NCBI GenBank assembly: GCA_018335615.1
Contig: JAGXRS010000296.1
Location: 1 to 33,000 of the forward strand
DNA: 33,000 nucleotides
Source of the DNA: Hydrogenophaga sp.
Lineage (GTDB): Bacteria > Pseudomonadota > Gammaproteobacteria > Burkholderiales > Burkholderiaceae_C
Direction: 5' to 3'
The translations under genes were made by a program, and so were the position numbers. Positions 1-7,412 of the stretch are shown piece by piece. How positions within the stretch are numbered: the stretch's first letter is position 1; each line of letters starts with the position of its first letter. The notes under the pieces are model-generated. The model worked only from the letters and a program-made list of their open reading frames with translations, did not search any database and was not told the DNA's origin.

Positions 1-1092
1 ACGCTCAAGCCGCAGTGGCTCGGTCGCCAGGCCACCATGACCGGCTCGGTCGTGCCCGTGTTCGAGGCCCCGACCACAGGTGCCACGGCGCTGACGGGAA
101 ACCCCAGCGGCTTCAGCGCAGCGGCTCGCGCGGCGTCGCCCGCGGTGGTGAGCATCAACACCAGCCGGGCCGCGATCAACAATCCCCACAGCGCAGACCC
201 CTGGTTCCGGTTTTTCTTCGGTGACCAAGCCCAGGCACAGCCCCGCACGGGACTGGGTTCGGGGGTGATCGTCAGCCCGGCCGGCTACATCCTCACCAAC
301 AACCACGTCATCGAAGAAGCCGACGAGATCGAGGTTGTCCTCAACGATGGCCGGCGCAGCGTGGCGCAGGTCATTGGCACCGACCCCGAGACCGACCTGG
401 CGGTGCTGAGGGTGTCCCTGACCGAGTTGCCCGTGATCGCGCTCGGCAACTCCGACGAACTGGCCATTGGCGACCAGGTGCTGGCCATTGGCAACCCCTT
501 TGGCGTCGGGCAAACCGTCACCAGCGGCATCGTCAGCGCACTGGGACGCACCCAACTGGGTATCAACACCTTCGAGAACTTCATCCAGACCGATGCCGCC
601 ATCAACCCTGGCAACTCGGGCGGTGCACTGGTGGACGTCAACGGACACCTGATGGGCATCAACACCGCCATCTATTCACGCTCGGGCGGCTCAATGGGCA
701 TCGGCTTCGCCATTCCCACCTCGACGGCGCGCAGCGTGCTCGAAGCCATTGTTCGCGATGGTCAGGTCACACGCGGCTGGATTGGCGTCGAGCCGCAGGA
801 TCTGAACCGTGAACTGGCCGAAAGCTTTGGCATCCCCATGGGCCGTGGCGTCATCATCACCGGGGTGCTGCAAAACGGCCCCGCGGCCAAGGCGGGCATT
901 CGCCCCGGCGACGTGATCACCCACGTGGGAGAGCGGGAAGTCAGGAATGTGGCCCAGCTGCTGTCGGCCGTGGCCGCCTTGCCGCCGGGTACGCCAGCGC
1001 CGCTCGATGTGGTGCGACGCGACGGCAAGACCCGCGTCGAGGTGACACCGGGCCGGCGTGATCGCCCTCGCGCACCTGCCATGCCTCGCTGA
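1..1092 (+). CDS. HtrA/Deg-family trypsin-like serine protease with one PDZ domain (5' end missing)
   Basis: Periplasmic quality-control protease of family S1C, probably DegS-like: N-terminal membrane anchor, protease domain, single PDZ domain. The frame is open from base 1, reading TLKPQWLGR before the first ATG at 37. That looks like the end of an N-terminal membrane segment, so the true start lies before the window. Counting from base 1, the catalytic triad is His102 (NNHVIEEAD, codon 304-306), Asp132 (DPETDLAVLR, 394-396) and Ser206 (NPGNSGGALV, 616-618). A PDZ domain follows from about GWIGVEPQ to the end (KAGIRPGDVI). There is no second PDZ domain, unlike DegP/DegQ. It converges with tatC, with 35 bases between the stop codons. 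The family call is secure; the exact paralogue name is not. Confidence 0.93.
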   Translation, partial: TLKPQWLGRQATMTGSVVPVFEAPTTGATALTGNPSGFSAAARAASPAVVSINTSRAAINNPHSADPWFRFFFGDQAQAQPRTGLGSGVIVSPAGYILTNNHVIEEADEIEVVLNDGRRSVAQVIGTDPETDLAVLRVSLTELPVIALGNSDELAIGDQVLAIGNPFGVGQTVTSGIVSALGRTQLGINTFENFIQTDAAINPGNSGGALVDVNGHLMGINTAIYSRSGGSMGIGFAIPTSTARSVLEAIVRDGQVTRGWIGVEPQDLNRELAESFGIPMGRGVIITGVLQNGPAAKAGIRPGDVITHVGEREVRNVAQLLSAVAALPPGTPAPLDVVRRDGKTRVEVTPGRRDRPRAPAMPR

Positions 1093-1127
1093 CCCGCCAT
1101 CCAGGCAACGCCCGGCTGACGCACAGC

Positions 1128-1919
1128 TCAGCCGGTCGACTCTTCCGTGCTGTCAGCAGGGGTGGCCGTGTTCTTCACGAACCACTGAGACCCCCAGATG
1201 CCCAACTCGTACAGCAGGCACATCGGAATGGCCAGGGCCAACTGTGAAATCACATCCGGCGGGGTCACGATGGCGGCGATCACGAAGGCCACCACGATGA
1301 AGTAGCCGCGAAACTCCTTGAGCTTCGCCACCGTGACCATGTTCATCTTCACCAGCAGCACCACGACGATGGGCACCTGAAAGGCCAGCCCGAAAGCCAG
1401 GTACAGCGAGAGAATGGCCTCGACGTAAGATGCGATATCGGGCGTGGCCGCCACACTGGCCGGCGTGAACTGCTGGATGAAGCCAAACATCTTGTCCAGC
1501 ACGAAAAACTGCACGAAGGCGATGCCCACGTAAGCCAACGAGCTGCCCAGCACGATGAGGGGAATGGCAAAACGCTTCTCGTGCCCATACAGGCCCGGGG
1601 CCACGAAGGCCCAGATCTGGTACATCCACCATGGCAGCGACAGCAGCAGCGCGGCCATGCCAAGGACCTTGAGGGGCACGAAAAAGGGCGAGAACACGCC
1701 CACCGCGATCAGCTTCGCGTCGGGCGGCATGTGGGCGCGAATGGGCACGGCGATCAGGTCGATCAGTCCGGCGGGGCCCGGCCACAATGCCAGCAGCGCC
1801 ATGCAGATCACCAGCCCGACAATGCAGTAGAGCAGGCGGTCGCGCAACTCCATCAGGTGCTGGACGAACGGCTGCTCGGAACCGGCGAGTTCGTCGGTGG
1901 ATGGTTTGGGATCGGACAT
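1128..1919 (-). CDS. tatC: Sec-independent protein translocase TatC
   Basis: Polytopic inner-membrane core of the twin-arginine translocase; it recognises RR signal peptides together with TatB. The product is 263 residues, normal for the family, with six hydrophobic segments expected. The N-terminus carries the family signature FVQHLMELRDRLL, and PWWMYQIWAFVAPGLY plus IVTPPDVISQ are typical TatC segments. The ATG at 1919 was chosen over upstream in-frame codons because it shares one base with the tatB stop (TGATG) and places the signature near residue 20. Last gene of the his-HIT-tatABC run and convergent with the protease gene. Confidence 0.97.
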   Translation of the reverse strand: MSDPKPSTDELAGSEQPFVQHLMELRDRLLYCIVGLVICMALLALWPGPAGLIDLIAVPIRAHMPPDAKLIAVGVFSPFFVPLKVLGMAALLLSLPWWMYQIWAFVAPGLYGHEKRFAIPLIVLGSSLAYVGIAFVQFFVLDKMFGFIQQFTPASVAATPDIASYVEAILSLYLAFGLAFQVPIVVVLLVKMNMVTVAKLKEFRGYFIVVAFVIAAIVTPPDVISQLALAIPMCLLYELGIWGSQWFVKNTATPADSTEESTG

Positions 1920-2422
1920 CAGCGGGAAGCGGAGGTGGAACGGGGCCGGAAGCGGGCCACGCGGGCGGCGCCGGACTGGGTACGGGTGCGCACGCCGGTG
2001 CGTGCCTTGAACCACTGCGGCATGGCTTTCTGCTTGATGCGCCAGTTCTTCTTCGGATGGCGGTACGACGGATAGGTGTCGGCACCAATGGCGTTGAGCG
2101 CATCGGAGGAGCCACTGTAGGCAGTGCTGCTGCCATCCAGACCGGCCGTGGCCTCGGACCAGGACTTCTCGAAATCACTGGCCCCGGACTGGACGGAGGA
2201 TTCCACGTCGCGCGCGGCGCTTTCGACGGACTCCTTCATCTTCTTGAGCTCTTCGAGGTCCATCGAACGGCTCACCTCGGCCTTCACGTCGGCCACGTAG
2301 CGTTGCGCCTTGCCCAGCAAGGCGCCCACGGTGCGCGCCACGCGGGGCAGCTTTTCGGGGCCGATGACGATCAACGCCACCGCTCCGATCAGCGCGAGCT
2401 TGGAAATGCCCAGATCAATCAT
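1919..2422 (-). CDS. tatB: Sec-independent protein translocase TatB
   Basis: Single-span membrane protein that pairs with TatC as the Tat substrate receptor. The 167-residue product has the usual plan: a short N-terminal transmembrane helix (MIDLGISKLALIGAVALIVI), the GPEKLPR hinge that distinguishes TatB from TatA, an amphipathic helix, a charged region of coiled-coil character (about residues 50-85), and a variable basic tail. The length is close to that of other proteobacterial TatB proteins. The stop overlaps the tatC ATG by one base. A 91-base gap separates it from tatA, with no clear hairpin. Confidence 0.96.
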   Translation of the reverse strand: MIDLGISKLALIGAVALIVIGPEKLPRVARTVGALLGKAQRYVADVKAEVSRSMDLEELKKMKESVESAARDVESSVQSGASDFEKSWSEATAGLDGSSTAYSGSSDALNAIGADTYPSYRHPKKNWRIKQKAMPQWFKARTGVRTRTQSGAARVARFRPRSTSASR

Positions 2423-2513
2423 GTGTCAGCCCTGTTGCGGGCAATGTCGGCCTGCCCGGCCTGAAGTCGAGCCGGCAGCACAACACATCGCCGGCAGGGA
2501 AGGTGAACGTGAA

Positions 2514-2759
2514 TCAATGCTTCTGCTTGGCTTCCACGTCGATGGCGTGCTTGTCGGCCCGGGTGTCCTGCGCCACTTGAGCGGCTGGAGCCGATGCCGC
2601 CGATTCGTCGGCGGGCTGCCCGCCCTCTTTCATGCCGTCTTTGAAGCCTTTGACAGCGCCACCCAGGTCAGAACCCAGGTTTTTGAGCTTCTTGGTGCCA
2701 AATACCATGACGACGATGAGCAGCACCACCAGCCAGTGCCAGATCGAGAAAGAACCCAT
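2514..2759 (-). CDS. tatA: Sec-independent protein translocase TatA
   Basis: Pore-forming Tat subunit of 81 residues. It has an N-terminal transmembrane helix (SIWHWLVVLLIVVMVFG), the TatA-type FGTKKLKNLG hinge and an amphipathic helix (GGAVKGFKDGMKEG), then a polar tail. The ATG at 2759 is preceded by GGAG in the minus-strand leader. The 186-base gap before the HIT gene could hold a tat promoter: a TAGAAT hexamer at 2804-2809 resembles a -10 box, but I find no convincing -35. Nothing else was recognised in 2760-2945. Confidence 0.96.
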   Translation of the reverse strand: MGSFSIWHWLVVLLIVVMVFGTKKLKNLGSDLGGAVKGFKDGMKEGGQPADESAASAPAAQVAQDTRADKHAIDVEAKQKH

Positions 2760-2945
2760 GATGATCTCCAGAAAGGATTGATGCGCACAGCGCTTGGTGT
2801 CGGATTCTAAGCCCCGGCGGGAGTTCAGGCCCCGGGCACTGGTAAGCCGATGAATGGCAGTCGGGCAACGTGTCGCCCACCATCGAAAACTGCCTCGCCA
2901 TCCCCCGGCCAGACTGTCGTCGACGCCGGGAAACAGACCGAACCT

Positions 2946-3302
2946 CTAGCCTCGCAACCAGGGACGCGGACCACCCATCACATGGACATGCAGGTGGTGC
3001 ACCTCCTGCCCGCCCTCTGCGCCGGTGTTGCACACCACACGGAAGCCGCCGTCCGGGTAGGGCTTGCAGCCCTGCTCCACCGCCAGACGGGGCGCCAGCA
3101 CCATCATGCGTCCGAGCAGCTGTTCGTGTTCCTGCCCCAGCTGGGCCATGGACGGTAGGTGCAGCTTAGGCACCATCAGGAAATGGATCGGGGCCCAGGG
3201 GTGAATGTCGTGAAACGCGAAGATCTCCTCGTCTTCGTAGACTTTTCTGGACGGAATCTGGCCGGCGATGATCTTGCAGAAAATGCAGTTCGGGTCGTGC
3301 AT
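2946..3302 (-). CDS. HIT-family (histidine triad) nucleotide-binding protein
   Basis: Small HinT-like purine nucleoside phosphoramidase/hydrolase, probably a cytoplasmic homodimer. The 118-residue product starts MHDPNCIFCKIIAGQIPS, the classic HIT opening, and contains the triad HHLHVHVMGG near the C-terminus. A TTG at 3320 would add six residues and overlap the previous stop, but the ATG at 3302 matches the usual family start. Neither start has a strong Shine-Dalgarno sequence, so coupling to the upstream DUF4870-like gene 14 bases away is likely. The hisE-HIT-tatA neighbourhood is, from memory, common in Burkholderiales. Confidence 0.93.
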   Translation of the reverse strand: MHDPNCIFCKIIAGQIPSRKVYEDEEIFAFHDIHPWAPIHFLMVPKLHLPSMAQLGQEHEQLLGRMMVLAPRLAVEQGCKPYPDGGFRVVCNTGAEGGQEVHHLHVHVMGGPRPWLRG

Positions 3303-3316
3303 GGTGGACGGTCGGG

Positions 3317-3706
3317 TCAAGCAGGCATGGGCTGGCTGGCGTTCATGCGCGCCATGCCCTTGACGATGCGGTAGAGGAACCAGATGGAAATGATGGCCCA
3401 GGCGATCATGCCGGGCAACAACAGGAGCAGCCAGAGCGGCAGTGTGACCAGGTAGAGCACCCCGGCCCAGATGACGGTGCGGATGCGCCAGGAGAAATGG
3501 CTTTGCTGCCAGGTACCCGCAGCGTCCGACTTTTTCACCAGGTCGATCACCAGCGCCACGACCAGCAGGCCGGCACCCACCTGCGCACCGGGCACCACCG
3601 CCGCGACCGCCACGATGAGATGGAGGATGTAGCTGATCCAGCCGACCGTCTTCAGGGACTGGGCGCGCTCGTTGTCGATGGGCTCGACGTCGATGATGTC
3701 ATTCAT
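3317..3706 (-). CDS. DUF4870-like small membrane protein
   Basis: A 129-residue membrane protein with no function I can assign. Three to four hydrophobic segments are visible: around ISYILHLIVAVAAVV, VGAGLLVVALVIDLV, VIWAGVLYLVTLPLWLLLLLP and MIAWAIISIWFLYRIVKG. The last, with its IVKGMARMN tail, resembles DUF4870/Tic20-like proteins. It begins in a 4-base ATGA overlap with hisE, so it is probably translated with the histidine genes, and it ends 14 bases before the HIT gene. The family name is a pattern judgement and was not searched. Confidence 0.82.
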   Translation of the reverse strand: MNDIIDVEPIDNERAQSLKTVGWISYILHLIVAVAAVVPGAQVGAGLLVVALVIDLVKKSDAAGTWQQSHFSWRIRTVIWAGVLYLVTLPLWLLLLLPGMIAWAIISIWFLYRIVKGMARMNASQPMPA

Positions 3707-4089
3707 GTGATGCCTCCCGGTGAGGTGGCGCCCTGCTCGCGGGCCACGGCCTTTCTCAGCGCCTTCTCTTCCAGACCACTGAGTCCCTCGCGCCGCACAA
3801 GTTCAGCCACCACGTCGGCGGGCGACAGGCCGTAGTGGGCCAGCGCGATCATGCTGTGGAACCAGAGGTCGGCCACCTCGCCCACCAGCTTGGCCGGGTC
3901 GCCGCCGTGGTCGCAGTCCTTGGCCGCCATGACCGCTTCGGTGGCCTCCTCGCCGATCTTCTTCAGGAAGGCGTCGGGGCCCTTGTGGAGCAGGCGGGCG
4001 ACGTAGCTCTTGTCAGGGTCGCCACCCTGGGCGGGTTTGCGGCTCTCAATCACGGCCGCCAGGCGGGCCAGGTCATCGGTCATGGACAT
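3703..4089 (-). CDS. hisE: phosphoribosyl-ATP diphosphatase HisE
   Basis: Second enzyme of histidine synthesis: hydrolyses phosphoribosyl-ATP to phosphoribosyl-AMP and pyrophosphate. The 128-residue product is a stand-alone MazG-like all-alpha protein. FLKKIGEEATEAVMAAK supplies the metal-binding glutamates and EVADLWFHSMIAL is a family segment. HisE and HisI are separate genes here, not fused as in enterobacteria. ATGs exist at 4089 and 4083; I kept the first. The stop overlaps the next ATG by four bases. Confidence 0.96.
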   Translation of the reverse strand: MSMTDDLARLAAVIESRKPAQGGDPDKSYVARLLHKGPDAFLKKIGEEATEAVMAAKDCDHGGDPAKLVGEVADLWFHSMIALAHYGLSPADVVAELVRREGLSGLEEKALRKAVAREQGATSPGGIT

Positions 4090-4098
4090 GGGAGCAGG

Positions 4099-4488
4099 TC
4101 ACTTGTAAATGGATTCGGGGTCTTTGAGCACGGGCTCGGTGGCGTGCCAGGCGCCGTTGTCGTAGCGCTGGTAGAAGCAGCTGTGGCGCCCGGTGTGGCA
4201 GGCGATGCCGGGCTCATGGCCGAGCTGCGTCACCTTGAGCAGCACGACGTCGTTGTCGCAGTCGAGCCGGATGTCGTGCACGGTCTGCACATGGCCGGAC
4301 TCCTCGCCCTTGAACCACAGCTTGCCGCGCGAGCGGCTGAAATAGACCGCACGGCCGAGTTCGGCCGTCTTCTGCAGCGCTTCGCGGTTCATCCACGCGA
4401 ACATGAGCACGTCGCCGCTGGCGGCCTCCTGCGCGATCACGGGCACCAGGCCCTGCGCGTCCCACTTGATGTCATTGAGCCAATTCAT
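4099..4488 (-). CDS. hisI: phosphoribosyl-AMP cyclohydrolase HisI
   Basis: Third step of histidine synthesis: opens the adenine ring of phosphoribosyl-AMP in a Zn/Mg-dependent reaction. The 129-residue product has Mg-binding aspartates in RLDCDNDVV (Asp76, 78, 80; Cys77) and the zinc cysteines in CHTGRHSC (Cys97, Cys104). Ten bases separate its stop from hisE. Upstream it is cut off from hisF by a plus-strand gene, so hisI-hisE and the genes after them probably need their own promoter in 4489-4617 or read-through antisense to that gene. I found no convincing -35/-10 pair there. Confidence 0.97.
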   Translation of the reverse strand: MNWLNDIKWDAQGLVPVIAQEAASGDVLMFAWMNREALQKTAELGRAVYFSRSRGKLWFKGEESGHVQTVHDIRLDCDNDVVLLKVTQLGHEPGIACHTGRHSCFYQRYDNGAWHATEPVLKDPESIYK

Positions 4489-4535
4489 GCGATGAATCTA
4501 CCATGCGGCGCCATGGCCGCCTGACATGGGCCCGC

Positions 4536-4550
4536 ATCGTGCGGCACGAT
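4536..4550. promoter_or_regulatory. inverted repeat between divergent hisI and LapA-like genes (possible operator)
   Basis: ATCGTG-CGG-CACGAT is a perfect 6-bp inverted repeat with a 3-base centre, within the 129-base divergent intergenic region. The 8-mer CTACCATG also occurs twice as a direct repeat at 4498-4505 and 4555-4562, flanking it. Position and symmetry fit a small operator, but no regulator is known and chance is possible in such GC-rich DNA. Confidence 0.25.
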
Positions 4551-4617
4551 AGGACTACCATGGGCTGTTCTGTCCACCCTGCCCGGGCGGATGGGACACC
4601 GTTCAACTGGAGCACCC

Positions 4618-5112
4618 ATGAAAATCCGCACGCTGGCCCTGATCGTTCTCATCCTGTTGGTGGCGGGCTTCGTGGCCCTCAACATGGAGGCTGTGCTGGC
4701 CCCGACCACGCTCAACCTGGCGGTGACCGAGGTACAGGCTCCGGTAGGGCTGGTCCTGCTGGGCTTGCTCGCGCTGGTGCTGGTCGTTTTCCTGGCGGCC
4801 CTGATGTACCAACAGACGCTGCACCTGATGGAAGTGCGGCGAATCACCCGGGAAATGAGCGAGCAGCGGACCCTGGCCGACAAGGCTGAAGCCTCCCGCT
4901 TCACCGAACTCCAGCTGTTCCTGCAGGCTGAAATGGCCGCCACAGCCGCACGAGAACTGGACTTGTCAGAAAAATTGCACCAGAAAGTAGACCGCTTGCA
5001 GTTGGCCATGACCGAGCTGGTTGAACAGTCAGGCAACGGACTGGCTGCCAGCCTGGGCGAAATGGAAGACCGCCTGGAACGGCAACTGCAGGGGCGCGGG
5101 CCTGGGGGCTGA
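4618..5112 (+). CDS. LapA-domain (DUF1049-like) membrane protein with coiled-coil tail
   Basis: A 164-residue protein with two N-terminal membrane spans (about residues 4-25 and 38-65, the second LVLLGLLALVLVVFLAAL), the layout of lipopolysaccharide-assembly protein A (LapA/DUF1049). A charged, glutamate-rich helical tail of about 95 residues follows, likely coiled coil (REMSEQRTLADKAEASR and onward). The ATG at 4618 follows GGAG at a suitable distance; a longer start at 4591 is unlikely because it precedes this site. It is the only complete plus-strand gene I accept, lying between hisF and hisI and splitting the histidine run. LapA normally works with LapB in LPS regulation; no lapB is nearby, so function here is inference. 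Confidence 0.85.
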   Translation: MKIRTLALIVLILLVAGFVALNMEAVLAPTTLNLAVTEVQAPVGLVLLGLLALVLVVFLAALMYQQTLHLMEVRRITREMSEQRTLADKAEASRFTELQLFLQAEMAATAARELDLSEKLHQKVDRLQLAMTELVEQSGNGLAASLGEMEDRLERQLQGRGPGG

Positions 5113-5144
5113 CCGGCGCACCACGCGCCTGCCTGCCCCCTGTC

Positions 5145-5191
5145 CCGGCGTACCGGCGTACCGGCGTACCGGCGTACCGGCGTACCGGCGT
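5145..5191. repeat. 8-bp tandem repeat (CCGGCGTA, five full copies plus a partial sixth)
   Basis: Five perfect head-to-tail copies of CCGGCGTA fill 5145-5184, with CCGGCGT continuing to 5191. The array ends on the first base of the hisF stop codon (minus strand) and lies 32 bases past the LapA-like stop. It is therefore in the tail-to-tail gap between the two genes. Perfect short arrays of this sort can change copy number by replication slippage. Confidence 0.95.
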
Positions 5192-5970
5192 CAGAGTCGA
5201 ACCGGAATGCCGCGTTCGCGCATGCGCGCCTTGGCCTGGCCCACCGTGTACTCGCCGTAGTGAAAAATGCTGGCGGCCAGCACAGCGTCCGCCCGGCCCT
5301 GTTGCACGCCGTCGGCCAGGTGGTCGAGGTTGCCCACACCGCCAGAAGCGATCACCGGCACGTCCACCGCGTCGGCCACGGCCCGGGTGAGCGCCAGATC
5401 AAAACCGGACTTGGTGCCGTCACGGTCCATGCTGGTCAGCAGGATCTCGCCCGCGCCGTACTGTGCCATCTGCGTGGCCCAGGCCACCGCGTCCAGGCCC
5501 GTGTTTTTGCGCCCGCCGTGGCTGTAGACGTCCCAGCCGCCACCCCGCGCGGCCAGGTCATCGCCCTGGCGGCGCTTGGCGTCGATGGCCACCACGATGC
5601 ACTGCGCGCCGTACTTGTCGGACGCGTCACGGATCACCTGCGGGTTGGCGATGGCGGCGGAATTGAAGCTGGTCTTGTCGGCCCCGGCGTTGAGCAGGCG
5701 GCGCACATCGTCCACCGTGCGCACACCGCCTCCCACCGTCAGCGGAATGAACACCTGCGAGGCCACTGCCTCAATAATGTGCAGGATCAGGTCGCGGCCG
5801 TCGCTGGTGGCGGTGATGTCGAGGAAGGTCAGCTCGTCTGCGCCCTGGTCGTTGTAGCGCGCGGCGATTTCCACCGGGTCTCCGGCATCGCGCAGTTCGA
5901 CGAAGTTGACGCCCTTGACCACGCGGCCACCGGTCACGTCCAGGCAGGGAATGATGCGTTTGGCGAGCAT
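5191..5970 (-). CDS. hisF: imidazole glycerol phosphate synthase, cyclase subunit HisF
   Basis: Uses ammonia passed from HisH to turn PRFAR into imidazole glycerol phosphate and AICAR. The 259-residue TIM barrel starts MLAKRIIPCLDV. The catalytic aspartates are Asp11 (CLDV) and Asp130 (VVAIDAKRR). The phosphate-binding loops PLTVGGGVRT and IASGGVGN are present. The start lies six bases after the hisA stop. It is the last gene of the block hisG-D-C-B-H-A-F; an 8-bp tandem repeat begins right at its stop codon. Confidence 0.98.
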   Translation of the reverse strand: MLAKRIIPCLDVTGGRVVKGVNFVELRDAGDPVEIAARYNDQGADELTFLDITATSDGRDLILHIIEAVASQVFIPLTVGGGVRTVDDVRRLLNAGADKTSFNSAAIANPQVIRDASDKYGAQCIVVAIDAKRRQGDDLAARGGGWDVYSHGGRKNTGLDAVAWATQMAQYGAGEILLTSMDRDGTKSGFDLALTRAVADAVDVPVIASGGVGNLDHLADGVQQGRADAVLAASIFHYGEYTVGQAKARMRERGIPVRL

Positions 5971-5976
5971 CAGGCT

Positions 5977-6717
5977 TCAGCCGTTCAGTTCATCGGCCAA
6001 TTGCTGGGCCGCTTCGAAGTCCAGATCGCCGCTGTAGATGGAGCGGCCGCAGATGACGCCTTCGACACCCTCGTCTTCCACCGCGCAGAGCGATCGGATG
6101 TCTTCGATGTTGGAGAGACCGCCGGAGGCTATCACCGGGATCGACAAGGCCTGTGCCAGCTTCACCGTGGCCTCGATGTTGATGCCGCTGAGCATGCCGT
6201 CGCGCCCGATGTCCGTGTAAATGATGGACTCGACGCCGTAGTCTTCGAACTTTTTGCCCAGGTCCACCACCTCATGGCCGGTGAGCTTGCTCCAGCCATC
6301 CGTGGCCACCTTGCCGTCCTTGGCGTCCAGGCCCACGATGATGTGCCCCCCGAAGGCGGTGCACGCGTCCTGCAGGAAGCCGGGGTTCTTCACTGCCGCC
6401 GTGCCGATGATCACGTAGCGCAGACCCGCGTCCAGGTAACGCTCGATGGTGTCGAGATCGCGAATGCCACCGCCCAGCTGCACATCCACTTCCGACCCGA
6501 TGTCTTTGAGGATGGCGCGGATGGCCTGCTCGTTCTTCGGCTTGCCGGCAAAAGCACCGTTCAGGTCCACCAGGTGCACGCGTCGCGCGCCCTTGTCGAC
6601 CCAGCTGCGCGCAATGATGGCCGGGTTTTCGCCGAACACGGTGGATTGGTCCATGTCGCCCTGCTTGAGGCGAACACACTGGCCGTCTTTCAGATCAATC
6701 GCGGGTATCAGCAGCAT
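5977..6717 (-). CDS. hisA: phosphoribosylformimino-AICAR isomerase HisA
   Basis: Amadori isomerase that converts ProFAR to PRFAR. The 246-residue TIM barrel is paralogous to HisF. The ATG at 6717 gives the family start MLLIPAIDLKDGQCVRL; an open extension upstream to 6882 lacks family character. Catalytic candidates are Asp8 (AIDLK) and Asp131 (GLDAKDG). The phosphate-binding GGGIRD and ASGGLSN loops are visible. It sits between hisH (28-base gap) and hisF (6-base gap). Confidence 0.97.
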   Translation of the reverse strand: MLLIPAIDLKDGQCVRLKQGDMDQSTVFGENPAIIARSWVDKGARRVHLVDLNGAFAGKPKNEQAIRAILKDIGSEVDVQLGGGIRDLDTIERYLDAGLRYVIIGTAAVKNPGFLQDACTAFGGHIIVGLDAKDGKVATDGWSKLTGHEVVDLGKKFEDYGVESIIYTDIGRDGMLSGINIEATVKLAQALSIPVIASGGLSNIEDIRSLCAVEDEGVEGVICGRSIYSGDLDFEAAQQLADELNG

Positions 6718-6745
6718 GGTGGTGGGTGGTGAAGAACGGGAGAAC

Positions 6746-7408
6746 TCAGGGGTTCCAGTGGAGGAAGTTGCGGTACAGCGCCAACCCCTGGTCGGCGCTT
6801 TTTTCAGGGTGAAACTGGGTGGCGAAGATGTTGTCGCGGGCAATGGCCGCGGCGAAGCGGCCACCATAGTCGGCCTCACCAACGCAGTGAGCAGGCTCGG
6901 CAGGACGCGCGTAGTAGCTGTGCACGAAGTAAAAGTAGGCGCCGTCGGCGATGCCGGCCCACAACGGGTGCGCGGGGCCGCGACCCAGGTCGTGCTGCAC
7001 GCTGTTCCAGCCCATCTGGGGCACCTTGAAACGGCTGCCGTCGGACTGCAGGCGGCCGTTGAGCTGGAAGCGCACCACCTCGCCAGGGATCAGGCCCAGG
7101 CCGTCGGTCGGGCCTTCTTCGCTGCGGTCCAGCAGCATCTGCATGCCCACGCAGACACCGAACAGGGGCTTGTGGGTGGCGGCGTGCAGCACGGCGTCAA
7201 GCAGACCAGAAGTGGCCAGCTCGCGCATGCAGTCGGCCATGTGGCCCTGCCCGGGCAACACCACGCGGTCGGCGTCCAGCACCTGCTGGGCGCTGGAGGT
7301 GACGAGCACATCCACATCGGCGGCCTGTGCCACATGCATCACGGCCTGCGACACCGAGCGCAGGTTGCCGCTGCCGTAGTCCACCACGGCGACTGTCTTG
7401 CGTTTCAT
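6746..7408 (-). CDS. hisH: imidazole glycerol phosphate synthase, glutamine amidotransferase subunit HisH
   Basis: Class I glutaminase that supplies ammonia to HisF. The 220-residue product carries the triad Cys86 (GVCVGMQML), His200 and Glu202 (TQFHPEKS), plus the glycine-rich PGQGHM oxyanion region. The start MKRKTVAVVDYGSGNLRS is the normal family N-terminus, four bases after the hisB stop, so the genes are tightly coupled. Confidence 0.98.
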   Translation of the reverse strand: MKRKTVAVVDYGSGNLRSVSQAVMHVAQAADVDVLVTSSAQQVLDADRVVLPGQGHMADCMRELATSGLLDAVLHAATHKPLFGVCVGMQMLLDRSEEGPTDGLGLIPGEVVRFQLNGRLQSDGSRFKVPQMGWNSVQHDLGRGPAHPLWAGIADGAYFYFVHSYYARPAEPAHCVGEADYGGRFAAAIARDNIFATQFHPEKSADQGLALYRNFLHWNP

Positions 7409-7412
7409 ACGG

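Noticed and set aside
4585..5260. Possible extra gene covering the 8-bp repeat on either strand
   Set aside because: Open frames across the array give repeated TPVRRYAG-type peptides, are not continued by a plausible protein, and clash with the LapA-like gene.
5260..6732. Long plus-strand frame opposite hisF and hisA
   Set aside because: Same mirror effect; no recognisable motif, and both sense genes have intact catalytic residues.
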